Origin: an uncultured Cellulosilyticum sp. | Lineage (GTDB): Bacteria; Bacillota; Clostridia; Lachnospirales; Cellulosilyticaceae | Direction: 5' to 3' | DNA: 64,000 nucleotides | Assembly (NCBI GenBank): GCA_934725855.1 | Contig: CAKVCL010000010.1 | Coordinates: 38,626 to 102,625, forward strand | Part shown: piece after piece, positions 9,146 through 17,077 of the stretch | Position numbering within the stretch: position 1 is the stretch's first letter | How the letters are laid out: each line of letters begins with the position of its first letter | Position numbers and translations under genes: made by a program | Notes under the pieces: generated by a model | What the model saw: only the letters and a program-made list of their open reading frames with translations | Database searches by the model: none | Told to the model about the DNA's origin: nothing

Positions 9146-9502
9146 TTATTTTAAGTTAGCTTTAGCTGTTTCAACTAATTGTGTGAAAGCAGCTGGATTA
9201 GAGATTGCTAATTCAGATAACATTTTTCTGTTGATGTTAACGTTAGCATTTTTTAATCCGTTCATAAAACGGCTGTATGATAATCCATTTAAACGAGCTG
9301 CAGCATTGATACGTGCAATCCAAAGTCTTCTGAATTCTCTTTTTCTTAATTTACGACCTACATATGCGTAGCTTAATGATTTCATAACAGCTTGTTTAGC
9401 TGTTCTGAATTGTTTAGATTTAGCTCCTCTATAACCTTTAGCTAATTTTAATACTCTATTACGTCTTTTCTTAGTAGACATTCCGCCTTTAACTCTTGCC
9501 AT
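9146..9502 (-). CDS. rplT: 50S ribosomal protein L20
   Basis: Large-subunit assembly protein of 118 residues, the usual length. The N-terminus [28 protein letters not shown] basic stretch is the rRNA-binding tail and the globular C-terminal half begins near residue 60. In Firmicutes L20 also binds the leader of infC-rpmI-rplT to repress the operon. Here it is the last of the three genes, 28 bases after rpmI, and ends in a strong hairpin. Confidence 0.98.
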   Translation of the reverse strand: MARVKGGMSTKKRRNRVLKLAKGYRGAKSKQFRTAKQAVMKSLSYAYVGRKLRKREFRRLWIARINAAARLNGLSYSRFMNGLKNANVNINRKMLSELAISNPAAFTQLVETAKANLK

Positions 9503-9530
9503 TGTCTTAACCTCCTATCGTGATTCTATC

Positions 9531-9734
9531 TTATAAATATGGTAAAATTCTCTTCATTTGTTTTTCGTTTGTACTATCAACAAGACCAGCTTTTCTTAAG
9601 TTACGTTTTGTTTTAGTAGACTTCTTTGTTAAAATGTGTCTTTTGTAAGCTTTATTTCTTTTTAACTTACCTGTTCCTGTTACTTTGAAACGCTTTGCAG
9701 CTGCTCTATTTGTTTTTAATTTTAATTTAGCCAT
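9531..9734 (-). CDS. rpmI: 50S ribosomal protein L35
   Basis: Basic protein of 67 residues starting [20 protein letters not shown], the standard L35 N-terminus. It sits between infC and rplT as in most bacteria, with a clear GGAGG before its ATG. Its size and composition leave no alternative assignment. Confidence 0.98.
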   Translation of the reverse strand: MAKLKLKTNRAAAKRFKVTGTGKLKRNKAYKRHILTKKSTKTKRNLRKAGLVDSTNEKQMKRILPYL

Positions 9735-9780
9735 TAGAATTTCCTCCTTTATATAGTTAATTGTTTTATCAAAAGGTATC

Positions 9781-10284
9781 CTATTTAGGTACTACCACGA
9801 TGACCATTGCTCTTCCTTCTAATTTAGGTTTAGCTTCAACCATACCAACTTCATCAACAAAAGCTATAGCTTGTTCAAGAAGCTCATTTCCTCTATGAGT
9901 ATGCATCATTTCACGCCCACGGAATACAACTGAAATTTTTACCTTGTCACCTGACTTAAGGAATTTCACTGCATTTCTCATCTTCGTTTCAAAGTCGTGT
10001 TTTTCAATACTTGCTGTAAGACGAACTTCTTTTACACTAATTGTTTTTTGTTTTTTACGTGCTTCTTTTTCTTTCTTAGCAGCATCAAACTTATACTTAC
10101 CATAATCCATGATTTTGCATACTGGTGGTTTTGCTTGTGGGGCAATCTTAACTAGGTCAAGATTCTTTTCAGAAGCTAATTTTTGTGCTTCTTTACTTGA
10201 CACAATACCGATTTGCTCTCCATCAGCTCCAATAAGTCTCACTTCTTTGTCACGAATTTGTTCGTTGATCATTAAATCGTTAAT
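9781..10284 (-). CDS. infC: Translation initiation factor IF-3, apparent AUU start
   Basis: IF-3 of about 168 residues with the N-terminal domain ([15 protein letters not shown]) and the C-terminal 30S-binding domain ([17 protein letters not shown]). The start is chosen at ATT 10282-10284. The ribosome site AGGAGG (minus strand, about 10293-10298) lies eight bases before it, whereas the GTG at 10291-10293 overlaps the ribosome site itself and the first ATG (10269) is too far. AUU starts are documented for infC of E. coli and bacilli and let IF-3 repress its own translation, because IF-3 rejects non-standard starts. It heads infC-rpmI-rplT. Confidence 0.93.
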   Translation of the reverse strand: MNDLMINEQIRDKEVRLIGADGEQIGIVSSKEAQKLASEKNLDLVKIAPQAKPPVCKIMDYGKYKFDAAKKEKEARKKQKTISVKEVRLTASIEKHDFETKMRNAVKFLKSGDKVKISVVFRGREMMHTHRGNELLEQAIAFVDEVGMVEAKPKLEGRAMVIVVVPK

Positions 10285-10360
10285 AACGGGCACCTCCTAA
10301 ATTTTGTTTGCCAAAACTTTTATTTATCACCCATATATGCGTGGGTGGAACGCAACTCAT

Positions 10361-10369
10361 ATTATACCA
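10361..10369 (-). promoter_or_regulatory. Internal extended -10 promoter for infC downstream of the attenuator
   Basis: On the minus strand TGGTATAAT is a perfect extended -10 element. It lies after the attenuator hairpin and before infC, so it would give transcripts that escape L20 attenuation. No good -35 is seen. Confidence 0.5.
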
Positions 10370-10389
10370 CCAAAGCTTTATTCTATATA

Positions 10390-10425
10390 ATAAAACAAGG
10401 TGGATAGCTTTGAAACTATCCACCT
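10390..10425 (-). terminator. Attenuator hairpin in the infC leader
   Basis: AGGTGGATAG (10398-10407) pairs perfectly with CTATCCACCT (10416-10425), and the minus-strand transcript then reads TTGTTTTATT. An intrinsic terminator before the coding region implies conditional readthrough. Confidence 0.8.
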
Positions 10426-10552
10426 CTCTATCACTCATACTAAATAATCAGTAATCATTCACTTATTAGCATGACCTTACGAACTTGAACGTTGTAAGGT
10501 GAGAAGAATAGCTTCTACTTTACGGACACCAGAGCATCCTAAAACCTTTATT

Positions 10553-10581
10553 AGGATATCATACCCTATTATCTTTGTCAA
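10553..10581 (-). promoter_or_regulatory. Main promoter of infC-rpmI-rplT
   Basis: TTGACA (minus strand of 10576-10581), 17-base spacer, TATCCT (10553-10558). Transcription would start near 10546, ahead of the leader stems. Confidence 0.7.
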
Positions 10582-10630
10582 CTTTTTTATTTTATTTATA
10601 TCCTAGAAGGTGGTGTTAGATTACTTTTAC

Positions 10631-12607
10631 TTATTTATTTTCTTCTTGAAGCTCCATATGTTGAAGATAATTAAATCTCGTTCTGATTTCTTCTTCTACA
10701 CGACTGACAAAATCATTAAGGTTTTGAGTTCCTTCATCTCCTTTTTGGCGGCTGCGAACTGAAACCGTTTTGTTTGCCATTTCATCTGCACCAACTACAA
10801 CAATATAAGGCACTCTTTCCATACGTGCTTCACGGATTTTATATCCAATCTTTTCTGTACGATAATCTGCTTCAATTTTCATGATGCCACGATTTTTGAA
10901 TGCGCTGACAACTTCTGCTGCATAATCTGCATATTTGTCAGAAAGTGGCAAAACTTTTACAGCTGTTGGCGCAAGCCATGTTGGGAATTGCCCTGCATAT
11001 TTTTCAATCAGCATCGCAAGTGTTCTTTCGTAACATCCCATTGAGGTACGGTGAATAATCAGTGGATGCTTTTTCTCACCTTTTTCATCAATATAAGTCA
11101 TGCCTAATCTTTCACCTAAAGCGAAGTCAATTTGTACCGTAATGATGGTATCTTCTTTACCATGAACATTTTTAAACTGAATGTCCAGTTTTGGACCATA
11201 GAATGCGGCTTCACCTACTGCTTCTTCATAATTGATTTCAAGGTGATTTAAGATATTTCTCATTAAGTTTTCTGTTCGCTCCCAAGCTGCTGGATCATTA
11301 ATATATTTTTCTGTGTTATTTGGGTCCCATTTAGAGAAGCGGTAGCTGATATCATTTTCGATACCAAGTGTGGTCATCATATAATTAATCAGTTCAATAA
11401 CCCCTCTAAATTCATCTTCTAATTGATCAGGTGTACAGACAAGATGTCCTTCTGAAATGGTAAACTGACGCACACGAATTAAACCATGCATTTCTCCTGA
11501 TGATTCATTTCTAAATAATGTAGACGTTTCACCGTAACGAATTGGAAGATCACGATAACTGTGTTGTTCAGCATTATAAACCGTAAACTGGAATGGGCAA
11601 GTCATAGGACGAAGGGCAAATACTTCTTTATCTACCTCTTCATCACCAAGTACGAACATGCCATCTTTATAATGATCCCAGTGTCCTGACATTTTGTAAA
11701 GATCACTTTTTGCCATAAGTGGTGTTTTAGTAAGGACATAACCTCTTCTTTCTTCTTCATCCTCTACAAAACGTTGAAGCGTTTGAATAATACGTGCCCC
11801 TTTTGGCATAAGAAGTGGTAACCCTTGACCTACTTTTTCATCTGTTGTAAAGATTTTAAGTTCACGCCCTAATTTATTGTGGTCACGCTTTTTAGCTTCT
11901 TCTAATGCTTCAAGGTATGCATTAAGCTCGGCTTTTTTAGTAAACGCTGTGGCATAAATACGTGCTAGCATTTTATTTTTTTCATTACCTTTCCAATAAG
12001 CCCCTGCTGCAGATAAAATTTTAAATGCTTCTACAGGCTTTGTACTCATTAAGTGGGGCCCAGCGCAAAGGTCAATAAACTCACCTTGTTTATAGAAAGT
12101 AATTTTCTCACCCTCTGGAAGGTCTTTAATGAGTTCCACTTTATAAGGTTCTCCTGCTTTTTCCATTAACTGGGTAGCTTCTTCTCTAGGGAGCTCAAAT
12201 CTTTCAATTGGTAACTTTTCTTTTACGATTTTTTTCATTTCTGCTTCAATTTTAGCGAAATCTGCCTCAACAAAATGCTTGTCTGTATCAAAATCATAAT
12301 AGAAGCCATCTTCGATTGCTGGTCCAATGGCTAACTTAACCTCTGGATAAAGTCTTTTAACCGCTTGTGCTAAAATATGTGCGGCTGTATGACGAAATGC
12401 CCATTTTCCTTCTTTATCATTAAATGTTAAGATTTCAAGGCTGCAATCTTCATTTAATGTAGTTCTAAGGTCCACCATCTCCCCATTGACTTTACCTGCG
12501 CAGGCTACTCTGGCTAAACCACTACTTAAGCTTTCTGCTACGCCTAATACCGTAATCCCTTTTGGACATTCTTTAATGCTGCCATCTTTAAGTGTAATTT
12601 GAATCAT
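10631..12607 (-). CDS. thrS: Threonyl-tRNA synthetase, divergent catalytic domain (copy 2)
   Basis: Class II synthetase of 658 residues that charges tRNA-Thr. Domains in order: TGS (about 1-61), editing domain with HTAAH (H73, H77) and CAGPH (C181, H185), catalytic core from about 262, and anticodon-binding domain from about 545. Zinc ligands appear as the Cys of RPMTCPF, the His of SEGHLV and the His of IIHRTSMG. The first 250 residues are about 82% identical to the other ThrRS in this window, but the core differs strongly (RNESSGEMHGL for RHELSGALHGL in motif 2). It has its own T-box leader. Which copy is dominant cannot be told from sequence. Confidence 0.96.
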   Translation of the reverse strand: MIQITLKDGSIKECPKGITVLGVAESLSSGLARVACAGKVNGEMVDLRTTLNEDCSLEILTFNDKEGKWAFRHTAAHILAQAVKRLYPEVKLAIGPAIEDGFYYDFDTDKHFVEADFAKIEAEMKKIVKEKLPIERFELPREEATQLMEKAGEPYKVELIKDLPEGEKITFYKQGEFIDLCAGPHLMSTKPVEAFKILSAAGAYWKGNEKNKMLARIYATAFTKKAELNAYLEALEEAKKRDHNKLGRELKIFTTDEKVGQGLPLLMPKGARIIQTLQRFVEDEEERRGYVLTKTPLMAKSDLYKMSGHWDHYKDGMFVLGDEEVDKEVFALRPMTCPFQFTVYNAEQHSYRDLPIRYGETSTLFRNESSGEMHGLIRVRQFTISEGHLVCTPDQLEDEFRGVIELINYMMTTLGIENDISYRFSKWDPNNTEKYINDPAAWERTENLMRNILNHLEINYEEAVGEAAFYGPKLDIQFKNVHGKEDTIITVQIDFALGERLGMTYIDEKGEKKHPLIIHRTSMGCYERTLAMLIEKYAGQFPTWLAPTAVKVLPLSDKYADYAAEVVSAFKNRGIMKIEADYRTEKIGYKIREARMERVPYIVVVGADEMANKTVSVRSRQKGDEGTQNLNDFVSRVEEEIRTRFNYLQHMELQEENK

Positions 12608-12631
12608 GTTTTTTCTCCTTCTTCTTAATGT

Positions 12632-12690
12632 GCATAAAAAGCTCCCATCCCTCTTTAAATAAACATTTAAAAAGGGACGAGAGCTTTTTT
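12632..12690 (-). terminator. T-box controlled terminator before thrS copy 2
   Basis: A long stem of about 25 bases with few mismatches joins 12636-12660 and 12665-12690 (GCTC...GAGC at the base), followed by T residues on the minus strand. The AAGGG of the T-box can pair with the CCCTT inside it, so the two folds exclude each other. Confidence 0.85.
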
Positions 12691-12945
12691 ATTCCCGCGA
12701 TTCCACCCTTGTTGAATGATCAGCATTGATTTCTAAGTCATCATCTACTTATCAAACCACTTCTTTACCTATAACGGGGGATACCGGATTGTTTTTCAAT
12801 CACTCCGAGGTAGTTTTCACTTAAGGGTCCTAAAAATACTCACAGCACTGTATCTTCTCTCTGAAAAAACCTTTTTAAGCTACTTATCTCATCATCGTTT
12901 TTAATCATTTTAAACGGTATAATGACATTAATACACCTGACTAAT
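12632..12945 (-). ncRNA. T-box riboswitch (threonine), leader of thrS copy 2
   Basis: Stem I carries the AGAGA-type motif and a specifier loop with ACT followed by A (12811-12814), a Thr codon. The T-box core lies at 12694-12710 and reads GGGTGGAATCGCGGG, which differs from the consensus UGGNACCGCGG by one C-to-U change. The UGGA would pair with a UCCA tRNA end. Uncharged tRNA-Thr should stabilise the antiterminator and allow thrS expression. Confidence 0.93.
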
Positions 12946-12951
12946 GCTATT

Positions 12952-12980
12952 ATTTTAATTGGCAAATTAGCTTATGTCAA
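12952..12980 (-). promoter_or_regulatory. Promoter of the thrS copy 2 T-box transcript
   Basis: TTGACA (12975-12980), 17-base spacer, TAAAAT (12952-12957) on the minus strand. It lies between the xpt stop and the T-box. Confidence 0.75.
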
Positions 12981-13010
12981 CATCATTTATACATACTACC
13001 AAATAGCTAT

Positions 13011-13583
13011 TTATCTAAACTTAATGCCTCTTTCACTATCCATTTCATCAATGATTGCTAATGACTCTACTCTAATACCTTGATCTCTTAACATTTTGCC
13101 ACCTGATTGAAATCCCTTTTCAATCGCAATTCCTGCACCTACTAAAGTGGCTCCTGCATCTTGAATGATTTTAGATAACCCTAAAAGTGCCTTTCCATTT
13201 GCTAAGAAATCATCAATGACTAACACCCTATCTTCTGGCTTTAAAAAATCTTTTGAAACAATAATGTCATATACTTTGCCATGTGTAAAAGATTCTACTT
13301 CACTTGTGTACACTTCGCCTGAAATATTTTTAGTCTGTGTCTTTTTTGCAAACACAACAGGTACATGGAAGTAACGTGCAGCAATACAAGCAATCGCTAT
13401 TCCTGAAGCTTCTATTGTTAAGATCTTATTAATCTCTTTCCCTTCAAATCGCCTTTTAAACTCTTTACCCATCTCCTCAAATAACTCAATATCTAATTGG
13501 TGATTCAAAAAGGCATCTACTTTTAAAACATTTCCTTCTCTTACTTTGCCATCTTTTAGTATACGATCTTTTAACAATTGCAT
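13011..13583 (-). CDS. xpt: Xanthine phosphoribosyltransferase
   Basis: Salvage enzyme converting xanthine and PRPP to XMP, 190 residues as in B. subtilis Xpt. The N-terminus [14 protein letters not shown] and the PRPP-binding loop [17 protein letters not shown] (about residue 122) are diagnostic. The hood region and C-terminal SERGIKFR are also present. It lies between the two thrS genes. No purine riboswitch was found in the 257 bases upstream; a possible promoter TTGAGG-18-TTATAA lies near 13689-13718. No clear terminator follows, so some transcripts may run into the thrS copy 2 T-box. Confidence 0.95.
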   Translation of the reverse strand: MQLLKDRILKDGKVREGNVLKVDAFLNHQLDIELFEEMGKEFKRRFEGKEINKILTIEASGIAIACIAARYFHVPVVFAKKTQTKNISGEVYTSEVESFTHGKVYDIIVSKDFLKPEDRVLVIDDFLANGKALLGLSKIIQDAGATLVGAGIAIEKGFQSGGKMLRDQGIRVESLAIIDEMDSERGIKFR

Positions 13584-13752
13584 TTTTCTTCCTCCAATAG
13601 TCCCATTTACTAAATATTATGTACTATCTTTACTTATGGAAATTATGATAATATGAAATTACATTTTTGTCCATAATATTCTATATTTTTATAATTCTAA
13701 TCGCCTCTTATCCCTCAAACTCTATTTCTAGAGTTGCTCCATGTAACATAAA

Positions 13753-13799
13753 AAGGAAGAATCCTTTCATGAGCATGTCATGTATACTGATTCTTCCTT
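13753..13799 (-). terminator. Terminator of thrS copy 1
   Basis: AAGGAAGAATC (13753-13763) pairs with GATTCTTCCTT (13789-13799). The minus-strand RNA continues TTTTTATG after the stem. An inner ATGAGCATGTCATG can add pairs. Confidence 0.8.
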
Positions 13800-13840
13800 T
13801 ATTATTTCCTTTATTATTTCCTTTATTGGTGGCTTTTTAA

Positions 13841-15763
13841 TTATTCTTGATCTAATAAATAGTTATATTTTGTTTTAATTTCGTTTTGAACTCTTTCGAT
13901 TAATGTTTCAAGCTTTTGTGCGCCTTCTTCACCTTTACGGCTACGTACGTTGACTGTACCTTCTTCTTCTTCCTTAGCCCCTACGACTAAAATAAATGGA
14001 ATACGCATATTTCTTGCTTCTCTAATTTTGTAACCAATCTTTTCTGCACGTTCGTCAATTTCTACTTTGATGCCTGCTTCTTCAAGTGCCACGTAAACTT
14101 TTCTTGCATAGTCATGATGTTTATCAGAAATAGGAAGGACTTTTACTTGTACAGGAGCAAGCCATGTTGGGAAAGCCCCTGCAAAATGCTCTGTAATCAC
14201 CCCAATGAAACGTTCGATACTACCAAATACAACACGGTGAATCATAACAGGTCTATGTTTTTCACCATCTGCTCCAATGTATTCAAGTTCGAAACGTTCT
14301 GGAAGTTGGAAATCTAATTGAATGGTACCACATTGCCATGTTCTTCCTAAGCTATCTTCTAATTTGAAGTCAAGTTTTGGGCCATAGAACGCTCCATCTC
14401 CTTCATTGACTTCATAATCATACCCTAATTCTTCGATAGCTTCTCTTAGTCCATTTGTAGCCATCTCCCAAGCATCTAATTCGCCTACATGGTCTTCTGG
14501 CATCGTAGAAAGTTCAATACTGTATTTGAAACCAAATGTTTTATAAACTTCGTCAATTAATTTTACAACCCCTTTGATTTCATCTTTAATTTGTTCTGGA
14601 AGCATAAAGATGTGGGCATCATCTTGAGTGAAGTTACGTACTCTCATTAGTCCATGAAGTGCGCCAGAAAGTTCATGACGATGAACAAGTCCTAATTCAC
14701 CTACTCTAAGTGGTAAATCTTTATAAGAGTGCATTTTCGTTTTATAAATCAGCATGCCACCTGGACAGTTCATTGGTTTAATCGCATAATCTTCGTCATC
14801 AATCACTGTCGTATACATATTATCTCTGTAGTGATCCCAGTGACCACTTCTGAGCCAAAGTTGTTTATTTAAAATAATTGGTGTAGAAACTTCTACATAA
14901 CCTGCTTTTTTATGAATTTGTCTCCAGTAATCAATGAGGGTATTTTTAAGCTCCATTCCTTTTGGTAAGAAGAATGGGAAGCCTGGTCCTTCATCTAATA
15001 AAGCAAATAATTCAAGCTCTTTACCGAGTTTACGGTGGTCACGTTTTTTAGCTTCTTCTAATTTCTCAAGGTAATCATTAAGCTCAGATTTCTTTGAGAA
15101 GGCTGTTGCATATAGACGAGAAAGCATTTTATTTTTTTCATTACCTCTCCAATAAGCCCCTGCTACAGACATAATTTTAATCGCTTCAACCGGTTTGGTG
15201 TTCATAAGGTGTGGTCCTGCACAAAGATCGATAAATTCACCTTGTTTATAAAAAGAAATGGTTGCATCCTCTGGTAAATCTTGAATGAGTTCAATTTTAT
15301 AAGGTTCGTCTGCTACTTCCATTAATTTAATCGCTTCATCACGTGGTAATTCAAAGCGTTCAATTGGCAATTTTTCTTTAGCGATTTTTTTCATTTCTGC
15401 TTCAATTTTTTCAAAATCTTCCACCGAAAATGGTCTATCTGTATCAAAATCATAGTAAAAACCATCTTCAATAGCTGGCCCAATTGCCAATTTAACTTCT
15501 GGATAAAGTCTTTTGACTGCTTGTGCTAATATATGAGAGGCTGTATGTCTAAATGCCCATCTTCCGTCTTTATCATTAAAAGTCAGGATTTCTAATGAAC
15601 AATCCTCATTTAATTTTGTACGAAGATCCACACGTTCTCCATTTAATAAACCAGCACAAGCCACTCTGGCAAGTCCACTACTTAAACTTTCTGCTACTTC
15701 AATAATGGAAATGCCTGCTTCGCATTCTTTAATGCTACCATCTTTAAGCGTAATTTTAATCAT
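13841..15763 (-). CDS. thrS: Threonyl-tRNA synthetase, canonical type (copy 1)
   Basis: ThrRS of 640 residues with TGS, editing, catalytic and anticodon-binding domains in the usual order. The core is canonical: KPMNCPGGM zinc Cys, motif 2 HRHELSGALHGLMRVRNFTQDDAHIF, and the third zinc His in MIHRVVFGSIER. The second of two close ATGs (15763) is preferred because AAGGA then has a nine-base spacing; the other ATG adds two residues. It lies directly downstream of ytxC, the same neighbour as in B. subtilis, so this is probably the ancestral copy. It is preceded by a T-box. Confidence 0.97.
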   Translation of the reverse strand: MIKITLKDGSIKECEAGISIIEVAESLSSGLARVACAGLLNGERVDLRTKLNEDCSLEILTFNDKDGRWAFRHTASHILAQAVKRLYPEVKLAIGPAIEDGFYYDFDTDRPFSVEDFEKIEAEMKKIAKEKLPIERFELPRDEAIKLMEVADEPYKIELIQDLPEDATISFYKQGEFIDLCAGPHLMNTKPVEAIKIMSVAGAYWRGNEKNKMLSRLYATAFSKKSELNDYLEKLEEAKKRDHRKLGKELELFALLDEGPGFPFFLPKGMELKNTLIDYWRQIHKKAGYVEVSTPIILNKQLWLRSGHWDHYRDNMYTTVIDDEDYAIKPMNCPGGMLIYKTKMHSYKDLPLRVGELGLVHRHELSGALHGLMRVRNFTQDDAHIFMLPEQIKDEIKGVVKLIDEVYKTFGFKYSIELSTMPEDHVGELDAWEMATNGLREAIEELGYDYEVNEGDGAFYGPKLDFKLEDSLGRTWQCGTIQLDFQLPERFELEYIGADGEKHRPVMIHRVVFGSIERFIGVITEHFAGAFPTWLAPVQVKVLPISDKHHDYARKVYVALEEAGIKVEIDERAEKIGYKIREARNMRIPFILVVGAKEEEEGTVNVRSRKGEEGAQKLETLIERVQNEIKTKYNYLLDQE

Positions 15764-15826
15764 TACCATTCATCCTTTCATTAAATAATTATTTTATAAA
15801 TTCATGATTTTACCTAATAGGCACAT

Positions 15827-15873
15827 AAAAAACCCCGTCCTATTTAAGTAACATAACTTAAAAGGGACGAGGT
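15827..15873 (-). terminator. T-box controlled terminator before thrS copy 1
   Basis: A stem joins ACCTCGTCC...TTAAGT to ACTTAA...GGACGGGGT on the minus strand, followed by TTTTTT. Its 5' arm contains the CCCTT that pairs with the T-box AAGGG in the antiterminator. Confidence 0.85.
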
Positions 15874-16102
15874 ATCATTTCCCGCGGTTCCACCCTTATT
15901 ATGAAAAGCTTACTTTTAAACCTTCCATCACTTTAATAACTATAACGCGTTACCGGACTTTTTTACAGTCACTCCGAGTTAGTCTTCACTTGCTGCCTTT
16001 AAAAATGCTCACACCTATGCACTTTCTCTCTGAAAAAGTACTCACAAGCTACTCTTCTCATCATCGTATTGTATGTGCAAAAAACATATTTATATGACTT
16101 AT
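15827..16102 (-). ncRNA. T-box riboswitch (threonine), leader of thrS copy 1
   Basis: Perfect T-box core GGGTGGAACCGCGGG at 15881-15897. Stem I shows AGAGA near 16025 and the specifier ACT followed by A (15980-15983) in the context GTGAAGACTAACTCGGAGT. The same codon and flanks occur in the other leader, so both thrS genes sense tRNA-Thr. Confidence 0.96.
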
Positions 16103-16108
16103 TTTATA

Positions 16109-16137
16109 ATTTTATTTTAATTTATTTTGTATGTCAA
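16109..16137 (-). promoter_or_regulatory. Promoter of thrS copy 1 overlapping the ytxC stop codon
   Basis: TTGACA (16132-16137), 17-base spacer, TAAAAT (16109-16114) on the minus strand. The ytxC stop TGA (16134-16136) lies inside the -35 hexamer. Confidence 0.75.
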
Positions 16138-17003
16138 TATTTTTTATTTTCAATTTGAGTTTCGCATAAATGACAGCCTTTACAATAACTCATACTCTCT
16201 CCAAAAATAATCTCTAGTGTGTTCACAAATTGCTTATTTTTCATATATTTTGCTTGATGAATCAATAATTTCTTAGGACTAATCGTAATTAAGACATGCA
16301 AAATGAGATCTTCTCTTGTTAGCGTACTATCTAAAAGTAAATCTTTACAGTATTTCTTTATATAATGACTTGTTATATTAAGATGTTCTTTATTATAAAG
16401 TTGGATTTTTCCTTCTTTATTATAGACTATATGAATACACTCTTCTAAAGGAACCGCTAATAATGTTGCTTCTCTTAATAATCTAATAAAGCATACGACA
16501 TCTTTTTTCGCCACATAATCTGCTACAAATTGCTCTAAGATGTCCTTTAGCAAAATCTTATATTTTTGTAAACGAAATTGCAACCAACCTTCAATATTTA
16601 AAGCACTTTTTTCTCTTAACTCTTTATAAATAGGTAAATAAACCCAGTAATAACTCGCATAAGATACGCCTTCTTGTCTACTAACATAATTATTTAAAAG
16701 AAAGGCTTCACTAATTTCCTTACGCTCACATGCTGTTAAGTCTTCTCTATTGCTTAGAAATTGATCACATACATTTTTAATCACACTTTTTTGAATGACA
16801 TCGCAGATCACATGGGCAACTCCCTCATCACACTTTTCCTTATTGCCACTAAGCTTATAACTCATTTTAAACATCTTTGGTAAAGTACCGTTGATCAAAG
16901 TGACTTCACAAGTATAGATGATTTCGTCTTCTTGTAAAAACTCATTTATTTTATCCATTAATTCTTCTTTGAGGGTCTGGGTAAAAAACGCATAACAACA
17001 CAT
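16134..17003 (-). CDS. ytxC: Sporulation-associated protein YtxC
   Basis: Protein of 289 residues of the YtxC family, listed as putative sporulation proteins in spore formers; the biochemical role is unknown. It is mostly helical and ends with a Cys cluster CKGCHLCE that could bind metal. The ATG at 17003 is chosen over GTG 17009 because GAGG then has an eight-base spacing. In B. subtilis ytxC also stands immediately upstream of thrS, which supports both assignments. The YtxC match rests on recalled family features and gene order. Confidence 0.8.
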   Translation of the reverse strand: MCCYAFFTQTLKEELMDKINEFLQEDEIIYTCEVTLINGTLPKMFKMSYKLSGNKEKCDEGVAHVICDVIQKSVIKNVCDQFLSNREDLTACERKEISEAFLLNNYVSRQEGVSYASYYWVYLPIYKELREKSALNIEGWLQFRLQKYKILLKDILEQFVADYVAKKDVVCFIRLLREATLLAVPLEECIHIVYNKEGKIQLYNKEHLNITSHYIKKYCKDLLLDSTLTREDLILHVLITISPKKLLIHQAKYMKNKQFVNTLEIIFGESMSYCKGCHLCETQIENKKY

Positions 17004-17077
17004 AGCCACTACCTCAAAAAGGACTCTCTATAATAGTATATCCTTTAATGCTTGACATCTTGCATAAATACATCCAT

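Larger units (their letters stand above)
10294..10546 (-). ncRNA. L20-type autoregulatory leader of infC-rpmI-rplT
   Basis: Untranslated leader of about 250 bases. In order on the minus strand it holds a stem ACCTTAC/GTAAGGT (10474-10500), the attenuator at 10390-10425, and a CACCCA/TGGGTG stem nearer to infC. Position and layout match the L20 leaders of other Firmicutes, in which L20 binding favours termination. Individual L20 contact bases were not identified. Confidence 0.7.

Noticed and set aside
13801-13824. Tandem ATTATTTCCTTT repeat
   Set aside because: Only two units in AT-rich sequence; too short for a CRISPR or regulatory array.
13584-13840. Possible purine riboswitch upstream of xpt
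   Set aside because: The conserved TATA...ATATGG and TTTCTACC aptamer blocks were looked for and not found.
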